From Pohlia nutans (lineage: Eukaryota; Streptophyta; Bryopsida; Bryales; Mniaceae), in NCBI GenBank assembly GCA_022496805.1, contig CM040107.1, forward strand, positions 11,304,501 through 11,368,500: a stretch of DNA of 64,000 bases, given 5' to 3'. Every line of letters starts with the position of its first letter. The first letter of the stretch is position 1. A program made the position numbers and the translations under genes. This document shows positions 34,082-45,105 of this stretch, piece after piece. The notes beneath the pieces are model-generated. The model was not told where the DNA came from. It ran no database searches and saw only the letters and a list, made by a program, of their open reading frames with translations.

Positions 34082-34905
34082 CTGCTCTATAAAATCAACT
34101 CCTAAGGTTGGGTTAGCAACTGATGACGCCTTGTTGAACATAGTAAAAAGCTCCTCTTTCTTTTTGACAATAGCTTTGTCAAGATACTCCTGAAGTCCTA
34201 ACTCACTTTGAGTGCTCTCCTCTACCTCTTCCCAGTACAGCTGCCCAGCCTCATTTGCAACTTAGAGAATCTCATCCTGCATTGTCACGCGAAAGTAGAG
34301 TTCAACCCTCAGTTATAGAGTTACTGGTTAAACACCTGAAGATAGTATTGATTGAGAAGATACTTACGCTGAAAATGAAGTTCACCATTGAGTCTTGAGT
34401 GACTAGATACCAAGTCTTTATAGACTTTGTTTGGCATGACTTGAATTGCTCTACTGTAAGCATTGGCTTAAAGTCATATGATCCATACTTTTTAATTCGG
34501 TGAAGCATGTGAACCACACTAGTTTTGATATGAGCTGTATGATTTGAACTGCACACTTATCATTTTAAGGATCCTCAATCTCAATTTGAAGAGACAAATT
34601 CAACAGAATTCAAGCAACCAAAATCAAGCAATCCAAGTATATATCATAGCTTACGAGTTGATATTGTGCATGGCACTGAGGATATCTCCACGGCCTCGAG
34701 CAATGTCAAGTACAACGCACTCGGGATTTCCATTCTTTGAGTACCACTCTTGATCATTTGCATGTAGACTTTCAATCACCTCCTTCCACGCCATAAGTCT
34801 ATGGTTCCCATCATAGACAAAGAACATTGAGCCACTTAGGCAGTGTAGATCAGGATCTGACCTCAACTTTTGCTCAAATGCATCATTCTCCAGCAGCCAG
34901 CACAA
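34082..34905 (-). CDS. Gene C: ParB/sulfiredoxin-like domain, three exons, partial
   Basis: Three minus-strand exons fit in phase: 34905-34655 (donor GTAAGC), 34548-34368 (donor GTAAGT, 181 bp) and 34276-34082 (donor GTAAGC, 195 bp). Exon 1 contains YDGNHRLMAWKEVI, the pattern of the ParB/Srx phosphate-binding motif (compare INGQHSVKAS in loci A and B), followed by ECVVLDIARG and HNIN, which line up with CFVVWTENN and YNRVN. Exons 2 and 3 are Lys/Glu-rich helices with no known domain. One stop (TAA, about 34264-34262) interrupts exon 3 in DEIL*VANE. The 5' start and the 3' end were not found. This family may bind or cut DNA; its actual role is unknown. Confidence 0.5.
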
Positions 34906-35054
34906 GTTCCATGACTTCTTGGTTCAACATCCTCACCTCACCACTACAAAGAAATGGGTGTCCAAATGACATAAAGATGACAGCAAAATGTCCACGATGA
35001 CGAACTGAACATTTTCCATTGAGAGTCATGTCACAGTGCTCGAATTCTGACGTT

Positions 35055-35229
35055 CTGTCAATTTTTTGTCAATTTCTTCTTCACTTTCCAGCGTGGACGA
35101 GCAAACTTCACTGGATTTCAGGAGAATCTTCTAAACCGGGTTAAATTTTGAGGTTTGTCAATTTTTAGTCAATTCGGTTGTCACTTTCCAGCGTGGACCC
35201 GCAAAGTTTGCTGGATTTGAGGAGATTTT
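35055..35229. repeat. Tandem duplication, about 100-bp unit
   Basis: CACTTTCCAGCGTGGAC with surrounding TGTCAATTTTT and CTGGATTT blocks occurs twice, about 100 bp apart (35055-35130 and 35156-35229). The copies differ at several bases. No coding content. Confidence 0.8.
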
Positions 35230-37042
35230 TATTACCTTTTGTGGCGTGCTACAAATGCGCGTGTAACTTCTTATCTTCTCTTTTACCATATTATATCACA
35301 CTGAGTTTATCGATGAAGAAGATGACATGTGTTAGTCGCAGCTGTCACTCCTACAAATTCTAGTAGTGGTTTAGCAACGTAGTTTGACCTCTGCCAGTAT
35401 GTAATTTCTACAGTTATTATTCAAATATTGTGGTTAGTCAATGCTGTGGTAACTTTCCTTCTATTATGTTACGTATACAATCCAAGTAGTATGAATTACA
35501 TATATTCAAAAATTTATTGCATAAATTTCCGTTAACCTGGACTCTCTCTCAAATGGACTTCAATTTAACACAGCGCACTACTTCAAGAAAGCATGAAACA
35601 CAAGTAATATTCACATAAAAATTAACAAGTACATATTACAAAAGATCCCAATAATTGATAATATGTACTGATTGAGGTAGAACTCTAACTATCTTATCAT
35701 AGGTTTTTAAGAATACTGCATGTGTTCTACGAAGAAGATGACATTGACAATGTACCACCCACTTCATTTTCTCCCTCTGATGTGCGACGCGCGCTCCTCT
35801 TGAAAGTCGCATTGATGTCCAAACAATAAACACAATTTCAGTCAGAATATTAAACACATGTTCAGCGACAACACATTTGTAGACGCTATCGGAAGGAAAC
35901 TACTGGAGCACAGTACAACAGTTTCTTCATAATTGTCACGGAACTGTAGGAAAAAGCCATTTTCATCTTAGAGTCCTCTTGTAATCCTCGTTTCTGGGGA
36001 ATGCAGATTTCGTGAAGCTGTCTAGGCCATTCCATTCACTGTTCCTACACGACATTGTATCTTTCAGGTTTTGTCATTGATGAACATAATCTTGTTTTCG
36101 CATTGCCAATTTCTGATACCTTTTTTGATATTGGGGGAAAAAAAAACACGATGGATTCATTCACAGCTTACATCCTTGCGTCTCAGATATTCATGTTCAT
36201 GTCCGTTAATATTAGTTCATGCATTTGTAGCTTCACATTGAGTACTCTCCAATATATGCTGTCTATGATATATTACAAAGATTATATTAGTGGACTCTGT
36301 CCATTTACTACTCACTTCATGTTGTAGTATTCATGTTCCCACTTAATTTGCTAACAAAAGGTTCACAAAAGACTGAAAAAACAACACGACATTCAGCAAA
36401 TAAACGGCTCTCAGTAGACCACTAGCATACTTAACTTGAACACTTCATAACGGAACAGAAAATGAAAGGGGTTGGAATAACTTGCCTCTCCACTGGATCA
36501 ATAGTCTTCCAGCAATAACTTTCCATTTCTAGTACATGTTTGACGATGGCAATGGATGGCATCACTCATTCCCGTGGTCTCAAATGGCATTGATGATGTT
36601 TCACCTTCCACAACTCAGTGTTCATCCTTCATCAACACAACTGTCGTGTATTAGTGCACCTTCGTTTTTTCGAGCCTTTTTATGGAAACCACTACCTGCA
36701 CAATTGAATTGCTAAATATGTCCTTGCAAATTTCATATCAATACAGTGTTGCATTAGTGCACGTTAAGTTCAGGTAGCCTGAACGGTGCTTCCATTCTTT
36801 TGTTGGCGATGTCCATGTGATATATGCTTTCACATTATATACGCTTGAAGCAAAATACTACTTCTGTCATGACACTTATTCAACTACCATGGTAATTTTT
36901 TGAACACCCCCACAGTTTGGACACATACTATTACTTTCAGGTTATTTCAAATTTATTCTCAAACATAATTAAATCTACACAATTCCTTTCCATTAGTATA
37001 TAACCAGTACGTTATCACTTCACTGACTATGACATTCACGAA
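35230..37042. other. A+T-rich stretch without a supported gene
   Basis: About 1.8 kb with no convincing ORF on either strand. One short minus-strand piece (35820-35727) reads as a Ser/Glu-rich chain ending in TAG and could be a last exon of an upstream gene, but nothing else supports it. The rest is compatible with intron or intergenic sequence between gene C and the RGG-rich gene. Confidence 0.35.
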
Positions 37043-37105
37043 TCAATAACCAAACCCCGATTGACTACTACTGTGACTCAAAAACATGTAATCTACACAA
37101 CTGAC

Positions 37106-37751
37106 CTGCTCATACTCGGTGTCCTCTAAATTTGTGGACGAAGATTCGAAGGTCAGGTTTTCATCGTAACTACACTCTTCTTCCGAGCTGGTACCTATGT
37201 CCCTGTCAGGGTTTTCATGAACTTCAAGTTTTTGCCACACTGTTTTGCTCCTAATAGATTCGTGTTCAGTTGTTCTTCCTGTATTATCTGGCCCTGCACC
37301 GTCAAATTCTCCTCTGAACCAGCGTTCTTCTTGTGCCGCATCATCTCCTTCACTGGTTGAACTCGCTTCTGCCTCTTCTGCTTCTCTTCCCTGAGGACCG
37401 CCACGTCCGCTATGCCCGCCACGTCCGCTATGCCCGCCACGCCTGCCCCTTGTGCCTCCTCGGTTAGTACCACGAGCATTGCGTCTCCCTCCTCTTCCTC
37501 TATTTTCTTGTTCTGACCGACTGTAGTAACACATCCTCTCCTGAAGATGCTGGAGGAAGCTCTTGCTCTCCAACCTCTAGATCGGGCTGTAAGCCCTCAA
37601 AGTCCTCATCTCGGCTCATCTGGAATAATTCTGCTTCCTCTTCGCTGTTGTTGTTTGGTTTTACATGCATTCGTCTGACCTCTTTTCTCAACACCACTCT
37701 CCAACCGAGACACTCTTTAGCGTTGGAATAAAACACTTGTTGACAGTGCAT
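37106..37751 (-). CDS. RGG-box, acidic protein, partial
   Basis: Minus strand. 37751 to about 37510 encodes KECLGWRVVLRKEVRRMHV followed by an acidic Ser/Glu/Asp stretch. From about 37540 another frame continues with GRGGRRNARGTNRGG and three tandem RGGHSG-type repeats (18-bp DNA repeats at about 37390-37445). After these comes an acidic Ser-rich segment ending at a donor (GTCAGT, exon end 37106). The frame change near 37540 is either a small intron or a frameshift. RGG boxes usually bind RNA or nucleic acid. It lies upstream of gene C on the same strand and could be its 5' part. Confidence 0.4.
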
Positions 37752-37759
37752 GGGAAATG

Positions 37760-38135
37760 CAAAACTATCTATACAAACCCTACCGTATCTACTTTCAACA
37801 TCATATTCATTAAAATGAGAGTATACTCTGAAAATGAGAATTTAGATGTGTCACAATATCCATGAATTTGATTTGAATATGCAACACAAATGGAGTGAAA
37901 TCATTACTTTGCAAGAGAATTGAGACACTGGCCATTGAAATGTAACGTAATATATGTTTATTTATAGAAATTGCATTGAGCAATAGACAATTGGTGAGGA
38001 ATTGTTGCTTATCATTACCAGAAGGAGCTACACTCTAATAGCATTTAGGTACAAGATACACAACTAAACAACGGTTCTGTACATCACTACAGTATACTAC
38101 TTCTATATAGTAATCGCAAATACCATGCAAAATGT
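37760..38135. other. A+T-rich spacer, nothing recognised
   Basis: About 375 bp between the RGG-rich gene and the last exons of locus B. No ORF, repeat or RNA gene that I can support. Confidence 0.3.
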
Positions 38136-38137
38136 TA

Positions 38138-39056
38138 TCATGAATGCAATCGCGTCTTAAGCTCAGCTACTTCCTTCAACCTAAATTCAGCTGCTGCCTT
38201 CAACATCTGAGGACTACGAGTATAGCCAGTATATATCGAACATCGTGTATCGAGATCTCTCGCCTTTGTTGCGCCAACATCCGTTCCTCCCACGCATCTC
38301 GAACAGGAGGGGATCTCCTTCTGAAAAATCCGTCGTGTGACTGAGTCTCTCAAAGACCCTCATTCAATAAAGGGTGTCGAGTACGCAACAGAGCATGAGG
38401 AGGCACATCAACACGGGGTAGGGTAGGTGGAGGCGCGACAGTTGATTGCCCGATAGGTTTCGAAGATTGCCGGTTAGGTTTCGAAGAAGCCCGAGGGCGT
38501 GGCAACGGCAGAACCTTCAAAAGAGAAGATGCGGAACAGGGTGTAGGATTCACAGCCCGAGAGTCACAACCATTGGTTTTCAACTTGATTTCTCCACCTG
38601 CAGACTACATCCAAGTAAGAGACGTATGAGTATATGAAAATGTCTCATGACAATAAAAGCATGAGATGCAAGAAATAAATGAATATTTAACTTCACACGC
38701 ACCTCTACCATAATGAGATCCTCCTTCATCTCAGAATCATCATAAAGCTTCCTCTGAGACGGTCCAATAGCACTTGATCGGTTATTTGGCGAAGGAGGCA
38801 TGGCTTGTGCTTTCAAAGGCGAAGGTGAACTCACAGGTCATGGTCTTTTACCACCACTGGGTGGGCTATCTACAACACCATGATTGATTGGCTTGACAGA
38901 AAAGTCCATTGTCGATTGCGCAGTAGCTGCCGAGTACATGATATGCCCCAGCCCACTCTGCGAAATTGCGTATTGTCCGTAGTCCAAAATCGAATCAGCA
39001 GAAGCAGCGCAACGGCAATCAAAATCATTGTCCATATCCAAGAAACAGCGCAACAC
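38138..39056 (-). CDS. Locus B 3' exons, Ser/Pro-rich, no known domain
   Basis: Exon 39056-38703 (after TTCAG, donor GTGCGT, 354 bp in phase) encodes DNDFDCRCAASADS, a Ser/Pro-rich middle and the end SEMKEDLIMVE; a TGA near 38842 interrupts it. The next piece begins about 38605 with GGEIKLKTNGCDSRAVNP and is rich in Pro, Ser and Arg. A shift near 38350 moves the reading to a last piece ending KEVAELKTRLHS. Two palindromic sites (39119-39139, 39185-39205) lie in the intron before it, as in the rest of locus B, so I assign it to that transcription unit. Function unknown. Confidence 0.4.
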
Positions 39057-39331
39057 CTGAATACGAAAAGATTTAAGAGGAGACCTCAACAAGAATAGAG
39101 TGACTGTGCTACCGTCGATTCAACTCGACTCGAATTAAATGCAGCCAGCTATGACTTGGCAACAAGGATTACGAACAAAGTCAAATCAACTCGACTCGAG
39201 TTGAATGGAGGCAGCAATGAACATGAATCATACAGATCTAAACCATAAAAGTGATAAATGAAAGAATACTCACGTGTGATTCTATGATTAACAATGCGAT
39301 GAAAGCATCCACAATAGAACTACTAAATCCA

Positions 39332-40141
39332 TCATCGACGAATTGACTGATCCAACATTAGAGTCTTGGAGTTCTCTATGGCGGTCATGAGTTCATTATA
39401 TTCTTGCGTATCGGGCTCCTTAATGAGCATCCGACGCCCAATGTTATCTTCCCGGCGGAAAGACAGCAAGCCCTGACCCCAGCACTGATGCAGCCGTTGG
39501 ATCCAAGGGAGGAGCTCGTCAACCAAGAATCTATCAACAGCATGATGTTGCCACCATGACATGGGCAGAACAACATTCTTTGGTTCATTAAGGACGTGCT
39601 TCTCACGGCTATTGTCTACGATGATGGTGTTTGAAGAGCTAAACTTGGAATTCTGGGGTTCAAACAGTTTGTCCAAGGGTTTGAGGAATAAGTCCTTGTT
39701 AGTCCCTTTCACTTTCAGAATGGACAACTTATTCCGCAGTCCACGATACTTGATAACATCGCAGGAATCCTGCCTCATTATATGCAACGGGAGCTGTAGA
39801 CCCCTGAACAAGTATTCGCAAATCAATTTAGTTGTGGTAGTCGCCATGGAACTCCATACGGAGACATATGCGAGAAGCGATAACTCACGAAGGAAATCAA
39901 GGCAGTGCGGACGAACGTAGACGTCCATGGGACCAACCACCGCGGGTAGAATATAAGAGTGGGGTTGCGAGATGTCATTATATTCTTGGTCCTTGGCGAT
40001 GTGTCTCCGTTCCAGACAGACACAAAGAATACCATTGAGATCCAGAATGACATTGAGCCATCTGCCTACCGCGCTAGATAGAAACGCATGATCGACAGGT
40101 TCCACTGCTGCACCTACCCCACTGTGCGATAGACTGGTCCC
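39332..40141 (-). CDS. FCP1-like HAD phosphatase domain, in locus B
   Basis: One 270-codon exon on the minus strand after an acceptor in CTGAACAG. The FCP1/NIF-type pattern is followed throughout: LDLNGIL near the start (normally DLDxT), VYVRPHCLDFLRELS, VSVWSSM, a Lys-containing middle (LFLKPLDKLF) and IIVDNS with PKNVVLPMSWW. In this family the first motif supplies the nucleophile Asp and the acid/base Asp two residues on; here the second is Asn, so activity is doubtful. FCP1-like enzymes dephosphorylate the RNA polymerase II tail. The exon shares the intron palindromes of locus B, which suggests it belongs to the same gene or element. It ends at TGA after LDQSIRR. Confidence 0.65.
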   Translation of the reverse strand, partial: GTSLSHSGVGAAVEPVDHAFLSSAVGRWLNVILDLNGILCVCLERRHIAKDQEYNDISQPHSYILPAVVGPMDVYVRPHCLDFLRELSLLAYVSVWSSMATTTTKLICEYLFRGLQLPLHIMRQDSCDVIKYRGLRNKLSILKVKGTNKDLFLKPLDKLFEPQNSKFSSSNTIIVDNSREKHVLNEPKNVVLPMSWWQHHAVDRFLVDELLPWIQRLHQCWGQGLLSFRREDNIGRRMLIKEPDTQEYNELMTAIENSKTLMLDQSIRR

Positions 40142-40320
40142 CTGTTCAGAAGGGGGAGAGACAAATGTGCAGACAGTTAAGGACTGCACTGACACATTTT
40201 CGACTCACCCAAGTCATTGCAAAACAAATATGAAATCCCAACGAAGATCAAAAATCAAATGCAGAATCGCCGAATGAAACAGAACCGTTTGCCTTGAACA
40301 GGATGACTTACAGGATTGTC

Positions 40321-40604
40321 TCATGGATTGGTCATCAGTGCAGGATTGGGGACGACGACAGAGGATGGAAGCGGAATGTGGACCTCGAGCAGAACAGCGT
40401 CAGGAATGTCGGAGTCACTCTTGTTGTCCACACGTATGGCGTCACAATCAGAAGTGGATGCTAGGCGATCACGTTCTACCGCGTCGAAGGACTCTGGTGG
40501 TGGGACTTGCTCGATAGTAAGCAAACGCTGAGGACTACTCAAATGCCTCGGGGACGCATCAAGGGATGGATTTTCGCATGGTATACTCAGGACATTGGCT
40601 GAGC
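40321..40604 (-). CDS. Locus B linker exon, low complexity
   Basis: Minus strand, after an acceptor in TTGCGCAG (exon begins 40604). About 90 codons, rich in Ser, Pro, Asp and Val (SSPQRLLTIEQVPPPESFDAV), ending at TGA just before a GTAAGTC donor. No domain. It lies between the Lys/Ser-rich exons and the FCP1-like exon and is probably a disordered linker. Confidence 0.35.
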
Positions 40605-40851
40605 CTGCGCAATGCGAAAGTGCAATAGAATAATATGTAAGAAGCAGCATTATATTTCATTCTCGGTAAAAATGAACAGCATTTACAAAAAAGGAGTAGC
40701 ATTTACAAAAATGTACAGCATAATTGTTTTAATAGTATTGTCATGTCCTACTTCAGATTTGAACTAACAAAACTCCTATATCCTGATGCTGGGGATCCCC
40801 GTGAAACTGGAAGCGAAATTCAACTCGAGTCGAGTTAAATGAAAAACAAGA

Positions 40852-41759
40852 TCACGAAGATGAACCTGGTGGCACATCTGACGCCACAAGTTCCATCGCA
40901 TCACAAGTAATGTCGACCTCGGGTTCCAGACCTGTATCTGGACTGGGGTGATTCTGAGATCGATCTTCCACTTGATCCGTCTGCGCGGTATTAGATGTTG
41001 GTGCAGGTGACGCACTTGATGTCTTGCGCGTGACGGGGGCAGGAGGAGACTGAGGAGTGGCAGCTCCACTATCGGAGGAGTTCGCCGGGCGATTTGACAG
41101 TAGGAGCTGTCCGCCATGACCATGCGCTGGATCAAAAATCATCATCGGCCTCGGTCCACTTCTACAACCAACGTCTTCAGCATTGAAGGAATCTTCTCCG
41201 TCATTAATAAGGTCCACTTGTCATCATGGGCCTTTCGCTGTCGCTCCATCATATCAAACATGAGCTGATTTGTACGCTCCTCCATCTTCATCATCTTGTC
41301 CGAAAGGCGGTCGAACAGAGCCTCAGCTAGATCAACACCTCCACCTTCCTTTCGTTTCTTCTTTTTTGGCTTTGAAACGGGAGAAGGATCTGGCATCGAC
41401 GAATCAGATGAGTGAGTCTTGCCATCTTCATTTAACTGCGAACATGATCCGAGACCGGTATGGGGCGTCACAAGAACCTGCCATCCCGGCAGTTTGATGT
41501 CTTCATCCTCACTTGAAGAATGTAGTATGAATGGTTTGGTGATGTCCTCGCCACGGTTGGCTTGGCTAGACTCTCGTGGCCTCTTGCCCTTGCCGGATGA
41601 AGAGGCTTCTTTGTCGCCTCTTTTAGGATGCTTGGACTCATCAACGTTGGATCCGAGCTCAAAATCCCTCCTGTCTAAGTTCAGGGTCTTCTCAGACAGG
41701 TCAAGAAATGCAGCGGTCTCGCTGCTTGGCCCCATGATGTAATTCTCCAACGAATTCAT
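40852..41759 (-). CDS. Locus B exon: end of methyltransferase-like fold, NLS-like and coiled-coil segment
   Basis: The exon starts at 41759 (after CTCCAG) in phase with the previous one. MNSLENYIMGPSSETAAFLDLSEKTLN would follow motif I as strand and helix of a methyltransferase fold (inference). Then come basic stretches (GKGKRPRESS, KPKKKKRKEGGG), which look like nuclear localisation signals, and a helical segment (LFDRLSDKMMKMEERTNQL) that could dimerise. Near 41150 the frame moves to a Ser/Pro/Thr-rich tail that ends at TGA 40852 or at a donor just before it. No homologue recognised for the tail. Confidence 0.4.
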
Positions 41760-41925
41760 CTGGAGTATGAAACAAAACAGCATTAGAGGTTGGTGATTGA
41801 ACGACACAAGTCATGAAAGTCAGTACCTGGACAGTTCAACTCGAATCGAGTTGAAAGTATCATGTAGAGTTACTCCCTGGACAGTTCAACTCGATTCGAA
41901 TTGAATGAGTTGGTTCGGTGAGTAC

Positions 41926-43281
41926 CCAGGCAGCACACGACAGTTTCCCACCGCCAAACACGGTCAGCACTGCGTCCCCTTCCTTGCAGAATAGGTCTAA
42001 TAACTTCAAGCATAATTCCATTCGCAACTCCGTGTTGTAAATCCGGTACTCCAATTTGTAGTAACCACCTGGAGTTGTGAATATCGTCGTTAATGGAGCC
42101 TCAAACAAATTGGGCAGGTTCTTGCGCCTAATCCTCAGTCCCTTCTTGAACATGTAGATGATCTGCACATTAGTGTGTGCATGCTTGCTGGTCGCGGGAT
42201 GATCTTCTAACCCCTCATATTTCGCCGAAGCATAATCAGCAAACTCGAGAGTGTAGTTATCTCCATATTCGGAAGCGTGAAGGTGAGGCAAAATTTTTGC
42301 CTGTGCCACTTTGTCACCACAGATCCATACCCATACGGGGAGTTTAAAAACGTCGAGATCATCGATCCCTGAGAGCACGGAGAGCACGTTGTAAAAGTAC
42401 GGTGAGTCATTTGAAGACCCCGCCTGTTCAAGCGCACTAGGGAGATTTCTGAAGTCCATAATCGCCACCTTAATCCTCTTGGCGGTCGTCTCATCCCATG
42501 CGTCTATGGTCCATTCCGCCAGGACATCCTCATCCAAATCATAGGGCCTGTAGTATGCATTGCCCTTGGGAATCTGAAACTTGTTGGTGAGGAACACCTT
42601 GAAGAATTCATTAGCATAGGGAGACATATCCTCAATGCTCTTGTTCTTATTGTGCGGAAGTTTTGCGGCTGTGAAGTAGTCCTCTCCAAGAGCAGATAGC
42701 AGGACATTGAGAGCAGCTTTTGTAATTCTGAATTCCGCCTTAAAACGCTTCCAGCTATCCTTCTTGAACTCGCCGCTGGAGCTGTGAAGAGGGAACTCTG
42801 GCCGCATGCTATGAATCTGCCTCTTCACAATGGTCTTCCTCTTGCATCTCTCCAGCCAATCCTTGTAGCTGTAGCAGTTGGGATGCACTCCCTTGATCTG
42901 TTTCATCGTGACTTTGGGGTAGTACTCTTTCCTTTTGGGGTCTGGCCTGTTGAGCAGGTGCTCGGCAAACCTCTTTAGTTGCGCTTCGTTCAGGTTCCCC
43001 AACCACTTGAAGAACTCTCGGGTCATGACTCCATCCTTCTCCAGATTCCAACTGTTGAGTTCCTTAAACTTCTTCCCCGTATCAGGATCCATGAGTTCCC
43101 CCTGAGAGCATGCAGAAATGAGCTCGCCCCACAGGCTGTACACCTCCTCAGACGCAGTGATGATCTTCAGCTCGTTGTGAAGAGCCAGCTCCTGCTCTCT
43201 GGGCTTCTTCCCGCTCAATGCTTTCTGGGTCTTCTTTACGTCTATCAGTGCAAAGCGAAGTTTCACCGCGTCCTGGAATTC
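41926..43281 (-). CDS. Locus B: beta-class methyltransferase-like exon, 452 codons
   Basis: One open exon in phase with its neighbours, homologous end to end with 62592-63944 (for example TREFFKWLGNL, YPKVTMKQI, HEFFKVFL versus NEFFKVFL, FRNLP, LRMELCLKLLDLF). The C-terminus GDAVLTVFGGGKLSCAAW fits motif I of DNA N4/N6-adenine or cytosine methyltransferases (usual form VLDPFxGSGTT). About 160 residues earlier VAIMDFRNLP and PVWVWICGD occupy the places of motif IV (DPPY) and the next strand. Motif order IV then I is that of the beta class. DPPY is not preserved, so it may bind SAM or DNA without methylating, or the assignment may be wrong. The splice acceptor has CAA where CAG is expected, so this copy may be dead. 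Confidence 0.5.
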
Positions 43282-43394
43282 TTGTGGCATTCAATACACG
43301 AGTAGTTGGATTAGTAATACAACTCGAATCGAGTTAAACAGTTTTGTCTGTCTATTCCGTGCTTAACATTAATTGAGCGTATGACCTATGTCGT

Positions 43395-45105
43395 AGCATG
43401 TGATACCGGATATTCCCCTAGAACGCACTTTTTCGTATTAAGAGCGCTCGTAGAGGTGATTTCCAGGTCATCATTCCGCGGAGACTCTGTGAAGTGGGAA
43501 GCTTCCGGAGATGGTCCCGGACTGGTGACTACTCTCTCTCTGTCACCAGCTGAATCCCTCTTACCTACTGAACCGGGCCTTTTCCTACTGACTGACCCGG
43601 TTACGACTAGATCCGGTATCTTTCCGGGGAGGACTTTTCACTAATCTTCCTCTCCCCCGGTCCACCGGTATGACCTGATCCGGTTTCGTTTAACCTCTGT
43701 TTCCCCTCAGAGGGTTCTCCATTCACATTAGTGGTGCTGGATTGAAAGACACACCCCTCCCTACTGATTCAAGTGATGGGAAATTCACTACTTTCCGGTT
43801 ATACTCACAAAAACTCCTCTCTTCAATCTGGGTAATTCCCGTACTGCACTTCAGCTGCAGATTCATCCCAAACCCACAGCCGGTCACTTAAGTGCAACCC
43901 GGGTTTCCCCCTTCTAAAGATTACTACAACGACTTGATAACCGAGATGGACCCTTATCCGGGGATTCCGGAATTGGTTGGACTCCTAATCAGTTCGTTTT
44001 ACTCTGATCCTTCTGGCTTTCCTTATTACTTGGTCTACCCAGGTACTAGCATCTCAACCGGACTACCCGTCCAGGAGTTCTGAGAGAACCGGAGTACCCC
44101 CTCCTATTCACTCAGCCATTAATCCGGATTATACCTTGTAACCGAGCATGAAACAACCCACCTTCAAACAATCTCTGAGTTTTCCCAATACCCAGACTCT
44201 TAACTGGATCTACAACAGAACCCGGTCACTCTAGCTATTCCGGACTCATCTATCACATGGTCTACCCAGGTGCTGGCACCTCAACCGGACTACCCGTCCA
44301 GGAGTTCTGAGAGGACTAGAGTACCCCCTCCTATCCTCTCAGCCACTAACCCGGATTATACCTTGTAACCGAGCACGAAACAACTAGATCCACAACAGAA
44401 TCCTATCAACCCTTCCGGTTACCAAGGGACTAATTGGACCACGATCTCAATCAACAACCACACACTCATACACACACACACACAAACACTCCGGTCCATA
44501 GAAGAGTATGCCTATGATCATTTACAAAGAGAAAATGGTACACAAAAAGACAACTGGAATGAAGAACATCCCTGGATAAAAAGAAAACACAAAGCCGACC
44601 AGATCCGGGAAACCCGCAGATCCGGAAAAACCGGGGGACTACCCCACGATTTAGTTCTCTTCCTACACTGCAACTAACATTAGAATCCTAAGAAAACAAC
44701 TCCCAATCGGAGTCCTACCCAACTTGCTCAAAAAGGGTCCCGTTCAAACCGGCCGGATCCACAAAGTTCGGGCCACTGATTCCGGGCCTCCGATGACTCC
44801 GGGCAGCCGTTGGTCCTCCGGCGGCTACTCTTCCTCATCTTCCGGACTTCCCACTACAATTGGATCAGCAGGCCTATCTCCCTGAGTTCTGTGCGCCGCC
44901 GACTGGCCCTCCTGTTGCTTTTCCGCCTTGTTTGGTTGGACATCCATTGCCTCCATACCTTCGCTCAAATCCCGGACTTCTTCTGGGCTCACTCCCGCTG
45001 GTCGGACCATGTGGATGGGTTCCACATCTACCATGGTCCGGGAGGTAAGTTCTTCCTGATCCGACTCCTCCGAAGAGCTTTCCCGGCTGAAGTACCCTTC
45101 TTGTT
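43395..45105 (-). mobile_element. Element T, 3' fragment
   Basis: Homologous to 46218-47745: the same left end (TCGTAGCATGTGATAC versus TCGTAGCACGTGATAC), the same CCGG-rich untranslated region, the same (CA)n run near 44465, and the same acidic C-terminal coding part at 44825-45050 (VEPIHMVRPAGVSPEEVRDL). It stops at 45105 against a transposase fragment. An internal duplication makes 44031-44160 recur at 44259-44390. It lies in the intron of locus B. Confidence 0.7.
44031..44390. repeat. Local direct duplication inside the element T fragment
   Basis: About 130 bp containing GGACTACCCGTCCAGGAGTT and CCGGATTATACCTTG appears at 44031-44160 and again at 44259-44390, 228 bp apart. The sister copy at 46855-46980 has only one. 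A replication-slip or unequal-exchange event after the copies separated would explain it. Confidence 0.8.
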
